In this document: positions 56,001 through 63,837 of the stretch, in pieces | How the letters are laid out: every line of letters begins with the position of its first letter | How positions within the stretch are numbered: the first letter of the stretch is position 1 | Assembly: GCA_041940525.1 (NCBI GenBank) | Contig: JBGTSB010000005.1 | Coordinates: 34,882-98,881, forward strand | Source of the DNA: JAKAXS01 sp041940525 | GTDB taxonomy: Bacteria; Pseudomonadota; Alphaproteobacteria; Rhizobiales; Hyphomicrobiaceae | Direction of reading: 5' to 3' | DNA length: 64,000 nucleotides | Notes under the pieces: model-generated | The model's database searches: none | Told to the model about the DNA's origin: nothing | The model's input: only the letters and a program-made list of their open reading frames with translations | Position numbers and translations under genes: made by a program

Positions 56001-56366
56001 CTCAGGCGCGGCAGCGATTTGAACTTGCGCTGAATGGAACTTCGTTCCCCTGGTGTAATAAATGTCTGCGACGACCCCGGGCCTCAGGCCGCCTATGATT
56101 TTTTCAAAGTGCGCGGAACTGGAGAGCGTGAGACTGTTTACGCTTCGCAAGATATCGTTGGTCCGAAGCCCGGATGCCTCGGCCGGTCCTCCAGCAACAG
56201 TCCGAACAACGCGAACACCGTCTAGCGTGCCGCCAGACTGTTCAACTGCAAGGCTTTCTACAGCGATACCGAGCCAGCCCTGCCGGCTAGCCTCTCGCTG
56301 AAGCAACATCACAGCGACACAACCGAACAGCACCGCCAGGGAGAGCGAAATAGACAAACGTGCCAT
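53079..56366 (-). CDS. Exported or membrane-anchored PDZ-WD40-caspase (peptidase C14) protein
   Basis: A 1095-residue protein with, in order, a transmembrane or signal helix (SLSLAVLFGCVAVMLL, residues 4-20), a PDZ-like domain (about 25-120, AGGPAEASGLRTNDILRSVN), WD40 repeats (about 140-690, e.g. VRLWDLEGKRQIHAF and HTVRLWNAQSGELV), a beta-sandwich linker, and a C14 caspase domain from about 840. The catalytic dyad is His933 in FLAGHGEAAE and Cys987 in LFVDACQAANAG. ATG at 56366 follows GTGGGG; GTG at 56381 is an alternative. It is probably a periplasmic protease with a sensing propeller; target unknown. Confidence 0.85.
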   Translation of the reverse strand: MARLSISLSLAVLFGCVAVMLLQREASRQGWLGIAVESLAVEQSGGTLDGVRVVRTVAGGPAEASGLRTNDILRSVNSLTLSSSAHFEKIIGGLRPGVVADIYYTRGTKFHSAQVQIAAAPEKAEVTSLPQPIVQVKSSGHHGRVNVVRFLSDGKRLLSAGDDKTVRLWDLEGKRQIHAFRTYHAGGKDGQMYALDVEPGERFFAASGHTFGGKEADRKAGINLVDIATGETLSVLRAHLNSVNSLRFSKNGKLLASAGGDGQVLIWDVAARKVLHRIEEHTLLGVVDVAFDRLGRFVYSFDMSGGFNIWSIEEKKSLAPVDGLKPAVTAMAVADNADMAVLGSRGGELIILDLANASIKKRISTSVAAPIAQVAIAGDKTIFFSYAVKGVDGFDVYKLDTSSEKADVVSAGHTARVSSLALSADGAMIATNGFLDRSIAVNLIASAQTKYRLKAETRPVYAVGFSLDGLKLSWGYTDAGSHNAQDEPLEYAMQLPTHEFDLGSPEALLDPVPYARAITTSQDKGLRAKRGGPLQRKYGELVISGTDPPVSVVRQTHNGYEHTAYSFYNFEDKLISGGRNGVLEAYDLTGKKVADFKGHNDVVWSVALSRQDRFVASSGSDHTVRLWNAQSGELVASFLRAVDGEWVMWLPQGFFYGSAAGGKLIGWQLNKGANETPDFVSSAQYRQTLNRRDLLVRALQLASAEKAVQEAFPAGFDLAKLLSAQPPQVRLAKTETRLTETSGLLKLSAFIKSDEADLKTVFAFVNGTKVHAKALPSIRVGGAKPPEGWLAYDYEVPLFKGSNTVELVAVNDVGSSPRGSAVVHVQQIGEAPLDARGALRVVAVGVNEYGGLGNRCGKDGTSNCDLQFASTDAESFAIRVAAAAREQYDEIKIEVLSNSNGNRPPTRENILSALDALAASKPGDTVLVFLAGHGEAAETGRYFFLPTDVRRSKGAAAGQGENLIDWLELQNRLTRVDGRRILFVDACQAANAGRWQSYNNQLAGNAEAEELVAYVAAGRSQASLEHPPLGHGLFTYSVLEAIEGTEHWKERFPNVNGVKVHDLASYLSERVRKLSDGSQVPETHIGVADFVLLWR

Positions 56367-56401
56367 TAAATTCTGCCCCACCTACAGAATGCGCTTGATG
56401 T

Positions 56402-56746
56402 TCAGTTTTGACGTGCGAGATAGCGACCGGCAACCCAACCGAAGTGCTGGCCGGTCCAAATTTCGCACCAGACGTGATTGGCGGAACCGGCACGGATGCA
56501 GCCCGCTACCCGAATACCGGTCGCATAGGGAGACAGCCTGGTTACAAGTGTCTCAAGGTCGGCTGGATTCGCCCGTACATTGAGGGTGTCGTGGGCCGCA
56601 ACCCCAACCACTCTAAAACAACAAGCAAATCGCGCCGCGCCGTACTCCTCATCTGAGGCTAGGCTTGCTCCGTACAGCAGAACATAGAGGAATAAAACCG
56701 CACCAGACTGCGCGGCAAGCCGTTTGCCAGCGATTATCGTTCTCAT
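56402..56746 (-). CDS. Small exported SH3b-domain protein
   Basis: A 114-residue protein with an N-terminal signal helix (GAVLFLYVLLYGASLAS) and one bacterial SH3 domain: HDTLNVRANPADLETLV, the WCEIWTGQHFGWVAGRYLA ending. It lies 35 bases before the caspase-like gene on the same strand and probably belongs to its operon. The W-C-E-I / G-W-V/I end is echoed in the SH3b domain of the protein at 52087-53082. Confidence 0.75.
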   Translation of the reverse strand: MRTIIAGKRLAAQSGAVLFLYVLLYGASLASDEEYGAARFACCFRVVGVAAHDTLNVRANPADLETLVTRLSPYATGIRVAGCIRAGSANHVWCEIWTGQHFGWVAGRYLARQN

Positions 56747-56786
56747 CGGTCCGCTCCAACTCGTTTAGCCAGCAGACAAGTGTCTG

Positions 56787-58217
56787 CTAAGGACTATTCG
56801 AATTCCCAATTCTCCAGTACTGCCCCCCGTCCGTACGAACGGTCTCCAAGTGCTCACGCACATCAGGACTTCTCTTGCCTGCGATGATCGAGGCGATATC
56901 TGAGACAATGGATTTTGCTTTGGCGAAGTAGCTATGTCCGAAGAAGTCCGTTGTCGCGACTGAAGCATCGACGGTAACGATGCCAGAGGCTATGAGCAGG
57001 TTGGGGCCACTCTCCCCGGCTCTTGGATAACCGTGCCACTTCTTTGAAGCCATCAATGCCCAATCATTGGACGAGGCGTATAGCGTGGTGTCGCTACCAA
57101 TCTTTGGCGCGATGTCGCGCTTGAAGACGTCAGCATCTATGTCGGGCGCAGCCAAGACGACGGCTTTGATTTTGGTCTTTAACTCCGGGTTCTCACGATA
57201 AAGCTCAACGAGTGCAGCCGTAAGCGCCCGCGTCCCCATACTATGCGCCACAAGGAAAAGTTGTTCGACCGTTGGCTGTTCCGCCAGGCCTGAGATCAGT
57301 TCCTTCAGGTGAGCGCGAGCAAATTCGACATTACTCTCATCGACTGGGTAGCCGATGTAAGATCCTTGGGACGGCCAGCTAAAGAACAAAGGCGTGCCTG
57401 CAAACCGCAAATCGTAGGCCATCTGCCCAGTGCGCCTAGCCGCCTGCTCGAAAGTCACATTGTATCCGTGAACAAACAGCAACGCCGTTTTGCGCGAACC
57501 ATGCGCGCTTAGCAGTTGGTAGAACGACTTGCGGTCTGTCTCCTCAACACCAGCCAGAATAACGTGCTTGGAGGGATCCTCACTGAATTCCAAACGAAGC
57601 CAGGATGGCTCTTCCAGTTCGCCAATCTGATGCCCGCTAGGGATCGTGACAACGCATCGGCCATAGACGAGATCTCCACGGTCCACGCCATACGATGGGC
57701 CTTTCTCATTATCTCCAGCCTTGTTCCGGTCCGTGGCGTAGAAGACTTCGACCTTTTGATACGCCGAAGCTTCCGGAGCAGACCGCTTCCTAAACTGACT
57801 GACGTCATCATCCAAGCGCTTCACTAGCGGCATCCGGATCGCTAGCGAGATCGGCCTATCTCCGCGCAGGACCACCAGATTCAGTCGTCCGTCATCGGCA
57901 AGCGCACCGTGAATCTTCCTAAAATCATCAACACTGCGGACTGGTATTTCGTTGAATTCGACGATGATATCGCCGATGCGAAAGCCGGAACTGGCGGCCG
58001 GACTCCCATCGCGGACCTCGGTAATCCGCAGCCCCGAAGCTGCAGAGAGGTTGTCTCTCCTCATCACCTCCGGCGTCACTGCGGACAGCTGAAGTCCCAA
58101 CGATGGAATGCGGGCACCATCGGCTTTTGCCGCGGCAATGCTGCCGCAAACGACAAACACAAGCAGGCAAGTCGTTGAAACGAGGCTGAAAACGAAGCGA
58201 GTGCTGAAAGGATACAT
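56787..58217 (-). CDS. Exported PDZ-domain alpha/beta hydrolase (DUF900 family)
   Basis: A 476-residue protein. A signal helix (VSTTCLLVFVVCGSIAAA) precedes a PDZ domain at about 40-130 (VRDGSPAASSGFRIGDIIVEFNEIP, split over its loop) and a DUF900-type alpha/beta hydrolase at about 155-440. The hallmark VEVFYATDRN, oxyanion LLFVHGYNVTFEQA, SWPSQG and nucleophile Ser (about 326) in LVAHSMGTRAL are clear. ATG at 58217 is chosen over a TTG at 58244. It is first of a three-gene run with the SH3b and caspase-like genes. Substrate unknown. Confidence 0.83.
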   Translation of the reverse strand: MYPFSTRFVFSLVSTTCLLVFVVCGSIAAAKADGARIPSLGLQLSAVTPEVMRRDNLSAASGLRITEVRDGSPAASSGFRIGDIIVEFNEIPVRSVDDFRKIHGALADDGRLNLVVLRGDRPISLAIRMPLVKRLDDDVSQFRKRSAPEASAYQKVEVFYATDRNKAGDNEKGPSYGVDRGDLVYGRCVVTIPSGHQIGELEEPSWLRLEFSEDPSKHVILAGVEETDRKSFYQLLSAHGSRKTALLFVHGYNVTFEQAARRTGQMAYDLRFAGTPLFFSWPSQGSYIGYPVDESNVEFARAHLKELISGLAEQPTVEQLFLVAHSMGTRALTAALVELYRENPELKTKIKAVVLAAPDIDADVFKRDIAPKIGSDTTLYASSNDWALMASKKWHGYPRAGESGPNLLIASGIVTVDASVATTDFFGHSYFAKAKSIVSDIASIIAGKRSPDVREHLETVRTDGGQYWRIGNSNSP

Positions 58218-58521
58218 GGCTGACCAGCAATGCGAAAAAATCAATTTCGCGTAACTAACTTACGTTTGTTACAGCTGGATCATAACATCATGCGCCTGCA
58301 AGCCAACCCGCGAGCACCGCGCATTCCCATGCGGGCCAATTCTGAGGACAGGGAGATTAGAAGGACACCCACCAATCACGATCGGCTCACGAAGTTTCCG
58401 GAGCTATCTCGTAAATGCCAAGCAGCTCACGTTAAGAGCCCCTTGATCAGGCTGATCACGAGAGTACTCAAACAAACTTGAGATAATTCTCGCCTCTACT
58501 CGAACACCAAGGATGTGACGC

Positions 58522-59370
58522 TCACTGCGAGAACACGTACTCGACACCATGCGCCGCAAATATCGCTTTCAGTTCACCGGACTGGCGCAGCTTCTCCAAG
58601 ACGGAGCCGATGGCATAGCCGAGATCGCGGCTATCTTCTCTAACGGCCGTGCCAATGTACCACTTCGGATTTGCAAGACCCGGCATTGGCAGATCGACGA
58701 AGAACGCGTCTTGCCCCATCTTGTGGAGCATACCTTCGATGTCGGACCGGACACCCAATAGCGCAGCGGTCTCACCTTTGACGAAGGCATCAACGCCCTT
58801 CTCAAGCTTTGTGAAGTGAGCAATGTTGTTGATCAGCTTCCCATCGCCATACCTAAGCAGAAAATAGTCGGCAACGGTGGCGTACTCCGTTCCAATCTTG
58901 TGCTCTGTAAAAACATCGAAGCTAGACGGAGACGGGATCTCGGATCGATTAATTGCCAGAGAGACCGTCTGCTGAAAGTAAGCGTTGCTGATCATCGCCT
59001 CCGGATTCGCGATCCTAAGTTCGCGATCTACGGGAACGTGAAGCATGACATCCGCCACGCCGCCTTCCGTGAGCGGACCCTTCCAAACATTGAAGCGAAG
59101 GTCGTCGTTGACATCTTCGCCAAACATTCGCGCGACGATCTCAACCTCTACGCCGAGCTCTTTTCCAAGCGCGTGCGCGATATCAACGTCTATACCTTCC
59201 GGCTTGCCATTGTTCAGATATGAGAAGGGCGCATTGTCCTCGTACACCGCCACACGCATCGTTTTCGATGCCAGCACCTCATCCAATGGGCGAGCGGAAC
59301 AGACGTGTCCTATTGCAAACGCAATCTGCGCAAACAGAACGAGGGGCAACAAAACGCACGAACGGCGCAT
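58522..59370 (-). CDS. Quinoprotein-dehydrogenase-associated periplasmic substrate-binding protein
   Basis: A 282-residue bacterial type 3 solute-binding protein with a signal peptide ending near AFAIGHVCSA. Sequence RVAVYEDNAPFSYLNNGKPEGIDVDIAHALGKELGVEVEIV, broken by its domain hinge, is typical. No transporter genes are attached. In PQQ-dependent alcohol dehydrogenase clusters (xox/exa/ped types) such orphan binding proteins recur and are thought to deliver cofactor, metal or maturation factors to the enzyme. It lies three bases after the cytochrome gene. Confidence 0.82.
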   Translation of the reverse strand: MRRSCVLLPLVLFAQIAFAIGHVCSARPLDEVLASKTMRVAVYEDNAPFSYLNNGKPEGIDVDIAHALGKELGVEVEIVARMFGEDVNDDLRFNVWKGPLTEGGVADVMLHVPVDRELRIANPEAMISNAYFQQTVSLAINRSEIPSPSSFDVFTEHKIGTEYATVADYFLLRYGDGKLINNIAHFTKLEKGVDAFVKGETAALLGVRSDIEGMLHKMGQDAFFVDLPMPGLANPKWYIGTAVREDSRDLGYAIGSVLEKLRQSGELKAIFAAHGVEYVFSQ

Positions 59371-59373
59371 TTT

Positions 59374-59814
59374 CTATTCCTCTGACGGTTGCGCATCCAC
59401 ATAGGCTCTAATAGCCCACATTGCCTCTTGGCTCAAAATTTCGCCAAATGGAGGCATCTTGTACACGCCGTTGATCTGAGCCCCTTTCCGAACCCGATTG
59501 ATAAACCACTCGTCCGCGTCTGGCGTCTCTTCAAGCTCACGCAAGTCAGGAGCAATACCGCCGGAGATGGCATCCAAGCCGTGGCATCGCGCGCAGTTCT
59601 GATTGTACCCAGAAGCGCCGATCTCGATTGCCAACTTATTCCCTCGATAGGGGTTCTCAGTTCGCCATTCGCTTCCCAGCTTCTCAAGCCCCGTGGTGTC
59701 CACCACCTGGGGAGTAACGTCTCCATGTGCCGATGCCGGACCAGGCAAAGTGACTGCGGCCAGAATAAAGAACGATAGCGAGATCTTGAGTAGTTTCTGG
59801 ATCATGAGAGGCAT
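59374..59814 (-). CDS. Periplasmic cytochrome c550 (PedF-like)
   Basis: A 146-residue monohaem cytochrome. A signal peptide ending at ASAHGD is followed by the N-terminal VVDTTGLEKLGSEWR segment, haem motif CARCHG in YNQNCARCHGLDAISGG and the Met ligand in VYKMPPFGEIL. The pattern fits the PedF/c550 group that takes electrons from PQQ alcohol dehydrogenases and passes them to the terminal oxidase. Same strand and close spacing to the beta-propeller gene. Confidence 0.88.
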   Translation of the reverse strand: MPLMIQKLLKISLSFFILAAVTLPGPASAHGDVTPQVVDTTGLEKLGSEWRTENPYRGNKLAIEIGASGYNQNCARCHGLDAISGGIAPDLRELEETPDADEWFINRVRKGAQINGVYKMPPFGEILSQEAMWAIRAYVDAQPSEE

Positions 59815-59829
59815 CTATCTCCAGCCGCG

Positions 59830-60861
59830 TTATTGTTGACTAACCGTTTTAGGATGATCATCGGTCCCAGCATCCGGCAAACGGCGCGCCGCGACACCCC
59901 AGGGATACCGTCCAACCGTGATCGATTTAACAGCTTTGAGAGAGCGTAAACTGATCGCGGTCACATCGTTGGACACACCATTCGTTGTAAACAACATATC
60001 GCTGTCCGGCGTGAGAGCGAGATGCCATACCCGCTGGCCAACGAGAATGTAGCGCTCAACTTCCAAAGTCGCCATATCAACGACCGCCACACGGTTTGCC
60101 GGCCCAAGGGCGACAAAGGCAATACTTTCGTCCTTTGTGAACTGAATTCCGACCGGCTGAACATTGTGCGCAAACACACCCGGAATATCAAAGCGGATCT
60201 GCTTTTCTACCGTGCCGGTCGCAACATCAATGATGGATACCGAACCGCCGATCTCAGAAGACACCCAAACTTTCTTGCTGTCGCGCGTGAATTCGGCATG
60301 GCGGGGTCGCTGCTCAACGAGAACATTCTGAACAACTTCAAGAGTTTGAACATCGATAAAATGGGCCATATTGGTGGTCTCGGACGTCGCCACCGCCAGC
60401 TTATTATTGGGCGAGACCGCCATACCCTCCGGTTCAATTCCCACATCGATTTGTCCGACAACCTTCCGCGTATTGACATCGACGACAGTTGTTACAGCGT
60501 TGTTCTCATTCGCGATGTACAATCGCTCACCGTCTGGCGACAAAGCAAACTGCTCGGGATCTTCCCCGGAAGGCAAGTCATGCAAATGCCGGCCAGTTGC
60601 CGAGTCAAAGACTTGAACGGCATTGCTGTCACTCGCACAAACAAAAAAGACTTTGTAGTCGTGAGAAAATGTAATCCCGCGAGGTCGCATGCCTACGTCA
60701 ATCGAACGCGACACAGTTAGAGTTTCCGTGTCTATGACGAATACCTTGTTATCTTTCTCACTCGTGACAAACATCTCGTGAGAAAGCGCCGCCCCCGGCA
60801 AACAGACTGCCACCAGGAAGCCTAGCGCGAACCAAGCCCTCGTCGAACATCGGAATAACAT
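59830..60861 (-). CDS. YVTN-type beta-propeller protein of PQQ-dependent catabolism
   Basis: A 343-residue exported seven-bladed propeller. After a signal peptide (FALGFLVAVCLPGAALS), repeated units such as TVSRSIDVGMRPRGITFSHD and KVVGQIDVGIEPEGMAVSP carry the YVTN/NHL-like pattern. Its context and opening (HEMFVTSEKDNKVFVIDT) fit the PQQ-dependent catabolism-associated propeller family. The role is not established; it may chaperone or channel electrons for the alcohol dehydrogenase. ATG at 60861 places the signal at the start; a longer frame from 60933 overlaps the spacer after groEL. Confidence 0.82.
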   Translation of the reverse strand: MLFRCSTRAWFALGFLVAVCLPGAALSHEMFVTSEKDNKVFVIDTETLTVSRSIDVGMRPRGITFSHDYKVFFVCASDSNAVQVFDSATGRHLHDLPSGEDPEQFALSPDGERLYIANENNAVTTVVDVNTRKVVGQIDVGIEPEGMAVSPNNKLAVATSETTNMAHFIDVQTLEVVQNVLVEQRPRHAEFTRDSKKVWVSSEIGGSVSIIDVATGTVEKQIRFDIPGVFAHNVQPVGIQFTKDESIAFVALGPANRVAVVDMATLEVERYILVGQRVWHLALTPDSDMLFTTNGVSNDVTAISLRSLKAVKSITVGRYPWGVAARRLPDAGTDDHPKTVSQQ

Positions 60862-60942
60862 TCTAAACGACTCCGCTAGAAAGTTTGCTCTCTTGCAAGA
60901 TGTTTGGAGCGGCGGGTCAACGCACCGCTCCAACCCTTCGAT

Positions 60943-62607
60943 CTAGCCTTGAACAACTTTTACCGGCGGCACGCCCATACCGAGCTTTTCAGCACCGCCA
61001 CCGCGGGCCGGTTCCTTGGTTGGGTCGTAGTCATCAGGGCGGTTCGCGACCAGCGAGTTCGTGGTCAATATCAGACCGGCGACAGAGACTGCGTTCTTGA
61101 CCGCACTATGTGCGACCTTGACCGGATCGATAATACCGGCTGATAACAGGTCAACAATTTCACCTGTACGCGCATCAAGACCCATGCTGTCACCGGCCGC
61201 ACGCACCAGACGAACCTTCACCTCCCCGTTCAAGCCACCATTTGTCGCAATTTTTTCAAGCGGTTTGCTCAGCGCGTTGCTCAAAAGCAGCATGCCCTCG
61301 GCAATGCCACCTGTCTCAGCATTCGCACTCTCCTCAAGCGCTCCTGCCACACGCAAATAAGCCGTCCCGCCACCAGGAACCACGCCTTCATCCAAAGCAG
61401 CACGGGCAGCGCAGACTGCATCATCGATCAATTGCGAATTGCGAAACAACTCAACAGGCGTGGCACCGCCTGCGTAGATATTCGCCGTTCCGCTCGACAA
61501 CTTCGACAGGCGCTCTTTGAATTTATCGCGTTCAATATTCTCCGGCGCAGCATCAAATTGGCGCCGAACCTGCGCCCGCCTGGCTTCAACAGTCGCAGCA
61601 TCACCATTTCCATTAGAAACGGCAGTTTGCGTAGCAGTCACCAGAACGCGTTGTGCGCCCCCGAGATCCTCCATCGTGCAGTCGGAAACCTTACCGCCGA
61701 GATCACGGGCAAGCACCCGACCGCCTGTGACGATAGCTATGTCTTCTAGCATTGCCTTTCGCCAGTGGCCGTACTCTGGCGGGTTAACAGCCACGATTGG
61801 AAGCCCGGAACTCTCACGGCGCTTCAAGATATCGACGATGCATGGCGGAGCGATCTCTTCCGCGATAATCAGAAGCGGCCGGCGTTCCCGCTCGATCAAA
61901 TCGAACACACCGGAAAGTTCCGCAGACGACTGGATCTTGTTGTCGGTAATAAGAACGAGTGGCTTTTCCAGCACCGCGGCTAAGGTTTCCTTATCCGTCG
62001 CCATGTGATGAGAAACATATCCGCGATCGAACGTCATCCCTTCGATGTATTCAAGCGTCGTATGCATTCCCACGCCGTAGTGCACGTCGACGATGCCATG
62101 CAGCCCAACCTTCTCGAAGGCATCGCTGACAATCTTACCAAGTTCCTCATCGGTCGAGGCAATTGTCGCGACAGCTCGGACTGTGTCTTGATCGTTCACC
62201 GGCTTGGCCAGATCCTTCAGAGCCGCAATGACCAGTTCCGATCCCTTATTCAGTCCCTGCACAAGCTCAACGGCGTTCACACCTGACGCAACTTTCGCCA
62301 GACCAGTTTGAACGAGTTGGTCGGCCAGCACAGTCGCCGTGGTTGTACCATCGCCGGCAACTTCATTGGTTTGCGCGGAGACTTCTCTAACAATTTGCGC
62401 ACCCATATTTTCGAACGGGCATTCGAGTTCAATTTCAGCTGCGATCGTCACGCCGTCACGCGAAATCAGGGGCGTGCCAACCGGGCGATCCATCACGGCG
62501 TTCATGCCGCGCGGACCGAGTGTGCCGCCCACAGCTCGAGCCAGCTCGTGAACGCCACGCGCTAGCGCTTCGCGGGCCGCTTCCTCGTGAAGCATCATTT
62601 TTGGCAT
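60943..62607 (-). CDS. GroEL-type chaperonin dedicated to the monooxygenase (PrmG/MimG-like)
   Basis: A 554-residue GroEL paralogue. ATP-binding motifs are intact: GGTLGPRGMN, VAGDGTTTATVLADQ and VVPGGGTAYLR. Differences from housekeeping GroEL: no GroES gene beside it, and a C-terminus (MGVPPVKVVQG) instead of a Gly-Gly-Met tail. In actinobacterial propane monooxygenase operons a co-encoded chaperonin is needed to make the hydroxylase large subunit soluble, and its position directly after the coupling protein gene matches this. ATG at 62607. Confidence 0.85.
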   Translation of the reverse strand: MPKMMLHEEAAREALARGVHELARAVGGTLGPRGMNAVMDRPVGTPLISRDGVTIAAEIELECPFENMGAQIVREVSAQTNEVAGDGTTTATVLADQLVQTGLAKVASGVNAVELVQGLNKGSELVIAALKDLAKPVNDQDTVRAVATIASTDEELGKIVSDAFEKVGLHGIVDVHYGVGMHTTLEYIEGMTFDRGYVSHHMATDKETLAAVLEKPLVLITDNKIQSSAELSGVFDLIERERRPLLIIAEEIAPPCIVDILKRRESSGLPIVAVNPPEYGHWRKAMLEDIAIVTGGRVLARDLGGKVSDCTMEDLGGAQRVLVTATQTAVSNGNGDAATVEARRAQVRRQFDAAPENIERDKFKERLSKLSSGTANIYAGGATPVELFRNSQLIDDAVCAARAALDEGVVPGGGTAYLRVAGALEESANAETGGIAEGMLLLSNALSKPLEKIATNGGLNGEVKVRLVRAAGDSMGLDARTGEIVDLLSAGIIDPVKVAHSAVKNAVSVAGLILTTNSLVANRPDDYDPTKEPARGGGAEKLGMGVPPVKVVQG

Positions 62608-62727
62608 TTTCGGGGTTTCCTCAGGTATTGCTCTAGGCCGTTGCCTATTGTTTTTTCGGGGCGAGACGGCAAGCGCAAAGTGCTCTCAGAGGATTTGCGC
62701 TTGCCGGTTTTTCGATAGGACAAGCCT

Positions 62728-63084
62728 TTAGGTGATGTATTGCATCGCCTCATCCATGTCGCCGAACAGAGCGACATTGTCTTCATCGATCATCACCATT
62801 CGTCCGTAATGGGTTGACGTCGATATTTCGAAAAGATGGGCTGTCATAGGCCTGCCGAGCGCTTCGCTGATCTCGGTCATGTTGAACTCAATCTTACCCT
62901 CGCCATCAATTCTGATCATTGCCGGCATGTAGGTAACTTTGATGTTCGGTTTTTCTGCCATCACTTCCGCGATGGCACGTGCCTCGACACTATCGTTCAT
63001 CGTCACTCCGCACTGATGCGAAATCGAGTCTTCGAATGTGATATCCTTCGTCGAGCGAAAGATGTTCTGCTTTTCAGCGCTCAT
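62728..63084 (-). CDS. Soluble di-iron monooxygenase coupling protein (MmoB/DmpM family, PrmD/MimD-like)
   Basis: A 118-residue regulatory subunit without cofactors that docks on the hydroxylase and gates access to the di-iron centre. The core is CGVTMNDSVEARAIAEVMAEKPNIKVTYMPAMIRIDGEGKIEFNMTEISEALGRP over its normal length, and FEISTSTHYGRMVM follows. AGGGGACC precedes the ATG at 63084; a GTG one codon earlier is possible. It lies between hydroxylase small subunit and chaperonin genes, the typical propane monooxygenase order. Confidence 0.88.
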   Translation of the reverse strand: MSAEKQNIFRSTKDITFEDSISHQCGVTMNDSVEARAIAEVMAEKPNIKVTYMPAMIRIDGEGKIEFNMTEISEALGRPMTAHLFEISTSTHYGRMVMIDEDNVALFGDMDEAMQYIT

Positions 63085-63130
63085 CACAGGTCCCCTAAGA
63101 TCATGAAATAAACAGACGCAACGGAGATCA

Positions 63131-63835
63131 TCATGCCGTTAGCTCCGGAGATTTAATTTCGCATTCAGCCAAGACGCTGTTGAAACGATGCCGTGCGGCC
63201 TCATACGCCTCAGTGAAGCTAGCCGTCTTGACGCGCGGCTGAGACCAGATGGGCTGCAACTGCAGGGCTGCGGCGTTCGCGAGTTTTGCGTGCTTCTCGA
63301 CGTACTCTCCGATGATGATTTGGTTATGCAGCGGATACATTTCGTCGTGGACCAGCGTGTGAACGAACTCGACACAGTTTGCCAAGTTACGCTCGTAGTC
63401 GCCTTCCGCCGCGGAAACGACGCTCGGCGTGATGAAGTCATTGTGAGCAGCAGCAAGCTGTAGAATGAAACCGGACCGGAAGAGCTCCCCGATCAGCGGC
63501 TCGAACACAAAATTGATAGCCACGTACTGTTCGAGGTAGTCCTTGGCACCCATGATTTCTTCGACGCTGCGCCGGACGCCCTGCCAAATCGGATTTTCCA
63601 TCCAGTTGCGCTTGCCGGCGTCCTTGTCGATACCCCCGTCGATATCGAGACCAATTTCGCCAAGGTACAACGTGAGGTCTTGCGCAAACCGCATTTTGTA
63701 TGACGAGTTCGTCAGGATCGCATTGTTGATCATCTGAGTGTAGCCATACCGCTGCGCCTGCATCAGCGAGGTGCCGACGGGCACCTCCACCGTGTGCTCC
63801 GTGCCGTTGATCTCCACGTAGGTGATGGACGGCAT
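63131..63835 (-). CDS. Chimeric frame: ferredoxin start joined to propane monooxygenase hydroxylase small subunit (PrmC/MimC-like), truncated
   Basis: A 234-codon frame made of two unrelated parts. Residues 28-234 (QRYGYTQMINNAILTNSSYKM, NFVFEPLIGELFRSGFI, QLQPIWSQPRVKTASF) are the C-terminal ~60% of a di-iron monooxygenase beta subunit, a family of about 360 residues. Residues 1-26 (ITYVEINGTEHTVEVPVG) are the first strands of a [2Fe-2S] ferredoxin, cut before any cluster cysteine. The join near codon 27 coincides with a jump to high-GC sequence. As it stands neither protein would work. It is most likely an assembly join, so the native small subunit start is missing. Confidence 0.8.
   Translation of the reverse strand: MPSITYVEINGTEHTVEVPVGTSLMQAQRYGYTQMINNAILTNSSYKMRFAQDLTLYLGEIGLDIDGGIDKDAGKRNWMENPIWQGVRRSVEEIMGAKDYLEQYVAINFVFEPLIGELFRSGFILQLAAAHNDFITPSVVSAAEGDYERNLANCVEFVHTLVHDEMYPLHNQIIIGEYVEKHAKLANAAALQLQPIWSQPRVKTASFTEAYEAARHRFNSVLAECEIKSPELTA
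63750..63765. other. Junction between two unlike sequences
   Basis: Left of this point the sequence matches a di-iron monooxygenase gene at ordinary GC; right of it the sequence encodes the beginning of a ferredoxin on the same strand, in much more GC-rich DNA. The precise base cannot be fixed because the codons around CAG GCG CAG fit both partners. Confidence 0.7.
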
Positions 63836-63837
63836 CC

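Noticed and set aside
60943..62607. Housekeeping groEL
   Set aside because: No groES beside it, atypical C-terminus, and operon position after the coupling protein gene point to a dedicated chaperonin.
63757..63835. An intact ferredoxin gene at the right end
   Set aside because: Only the first ~26 residues match; the cysteine cluster loop is missing because the frame switches to monooxygenase sequence.
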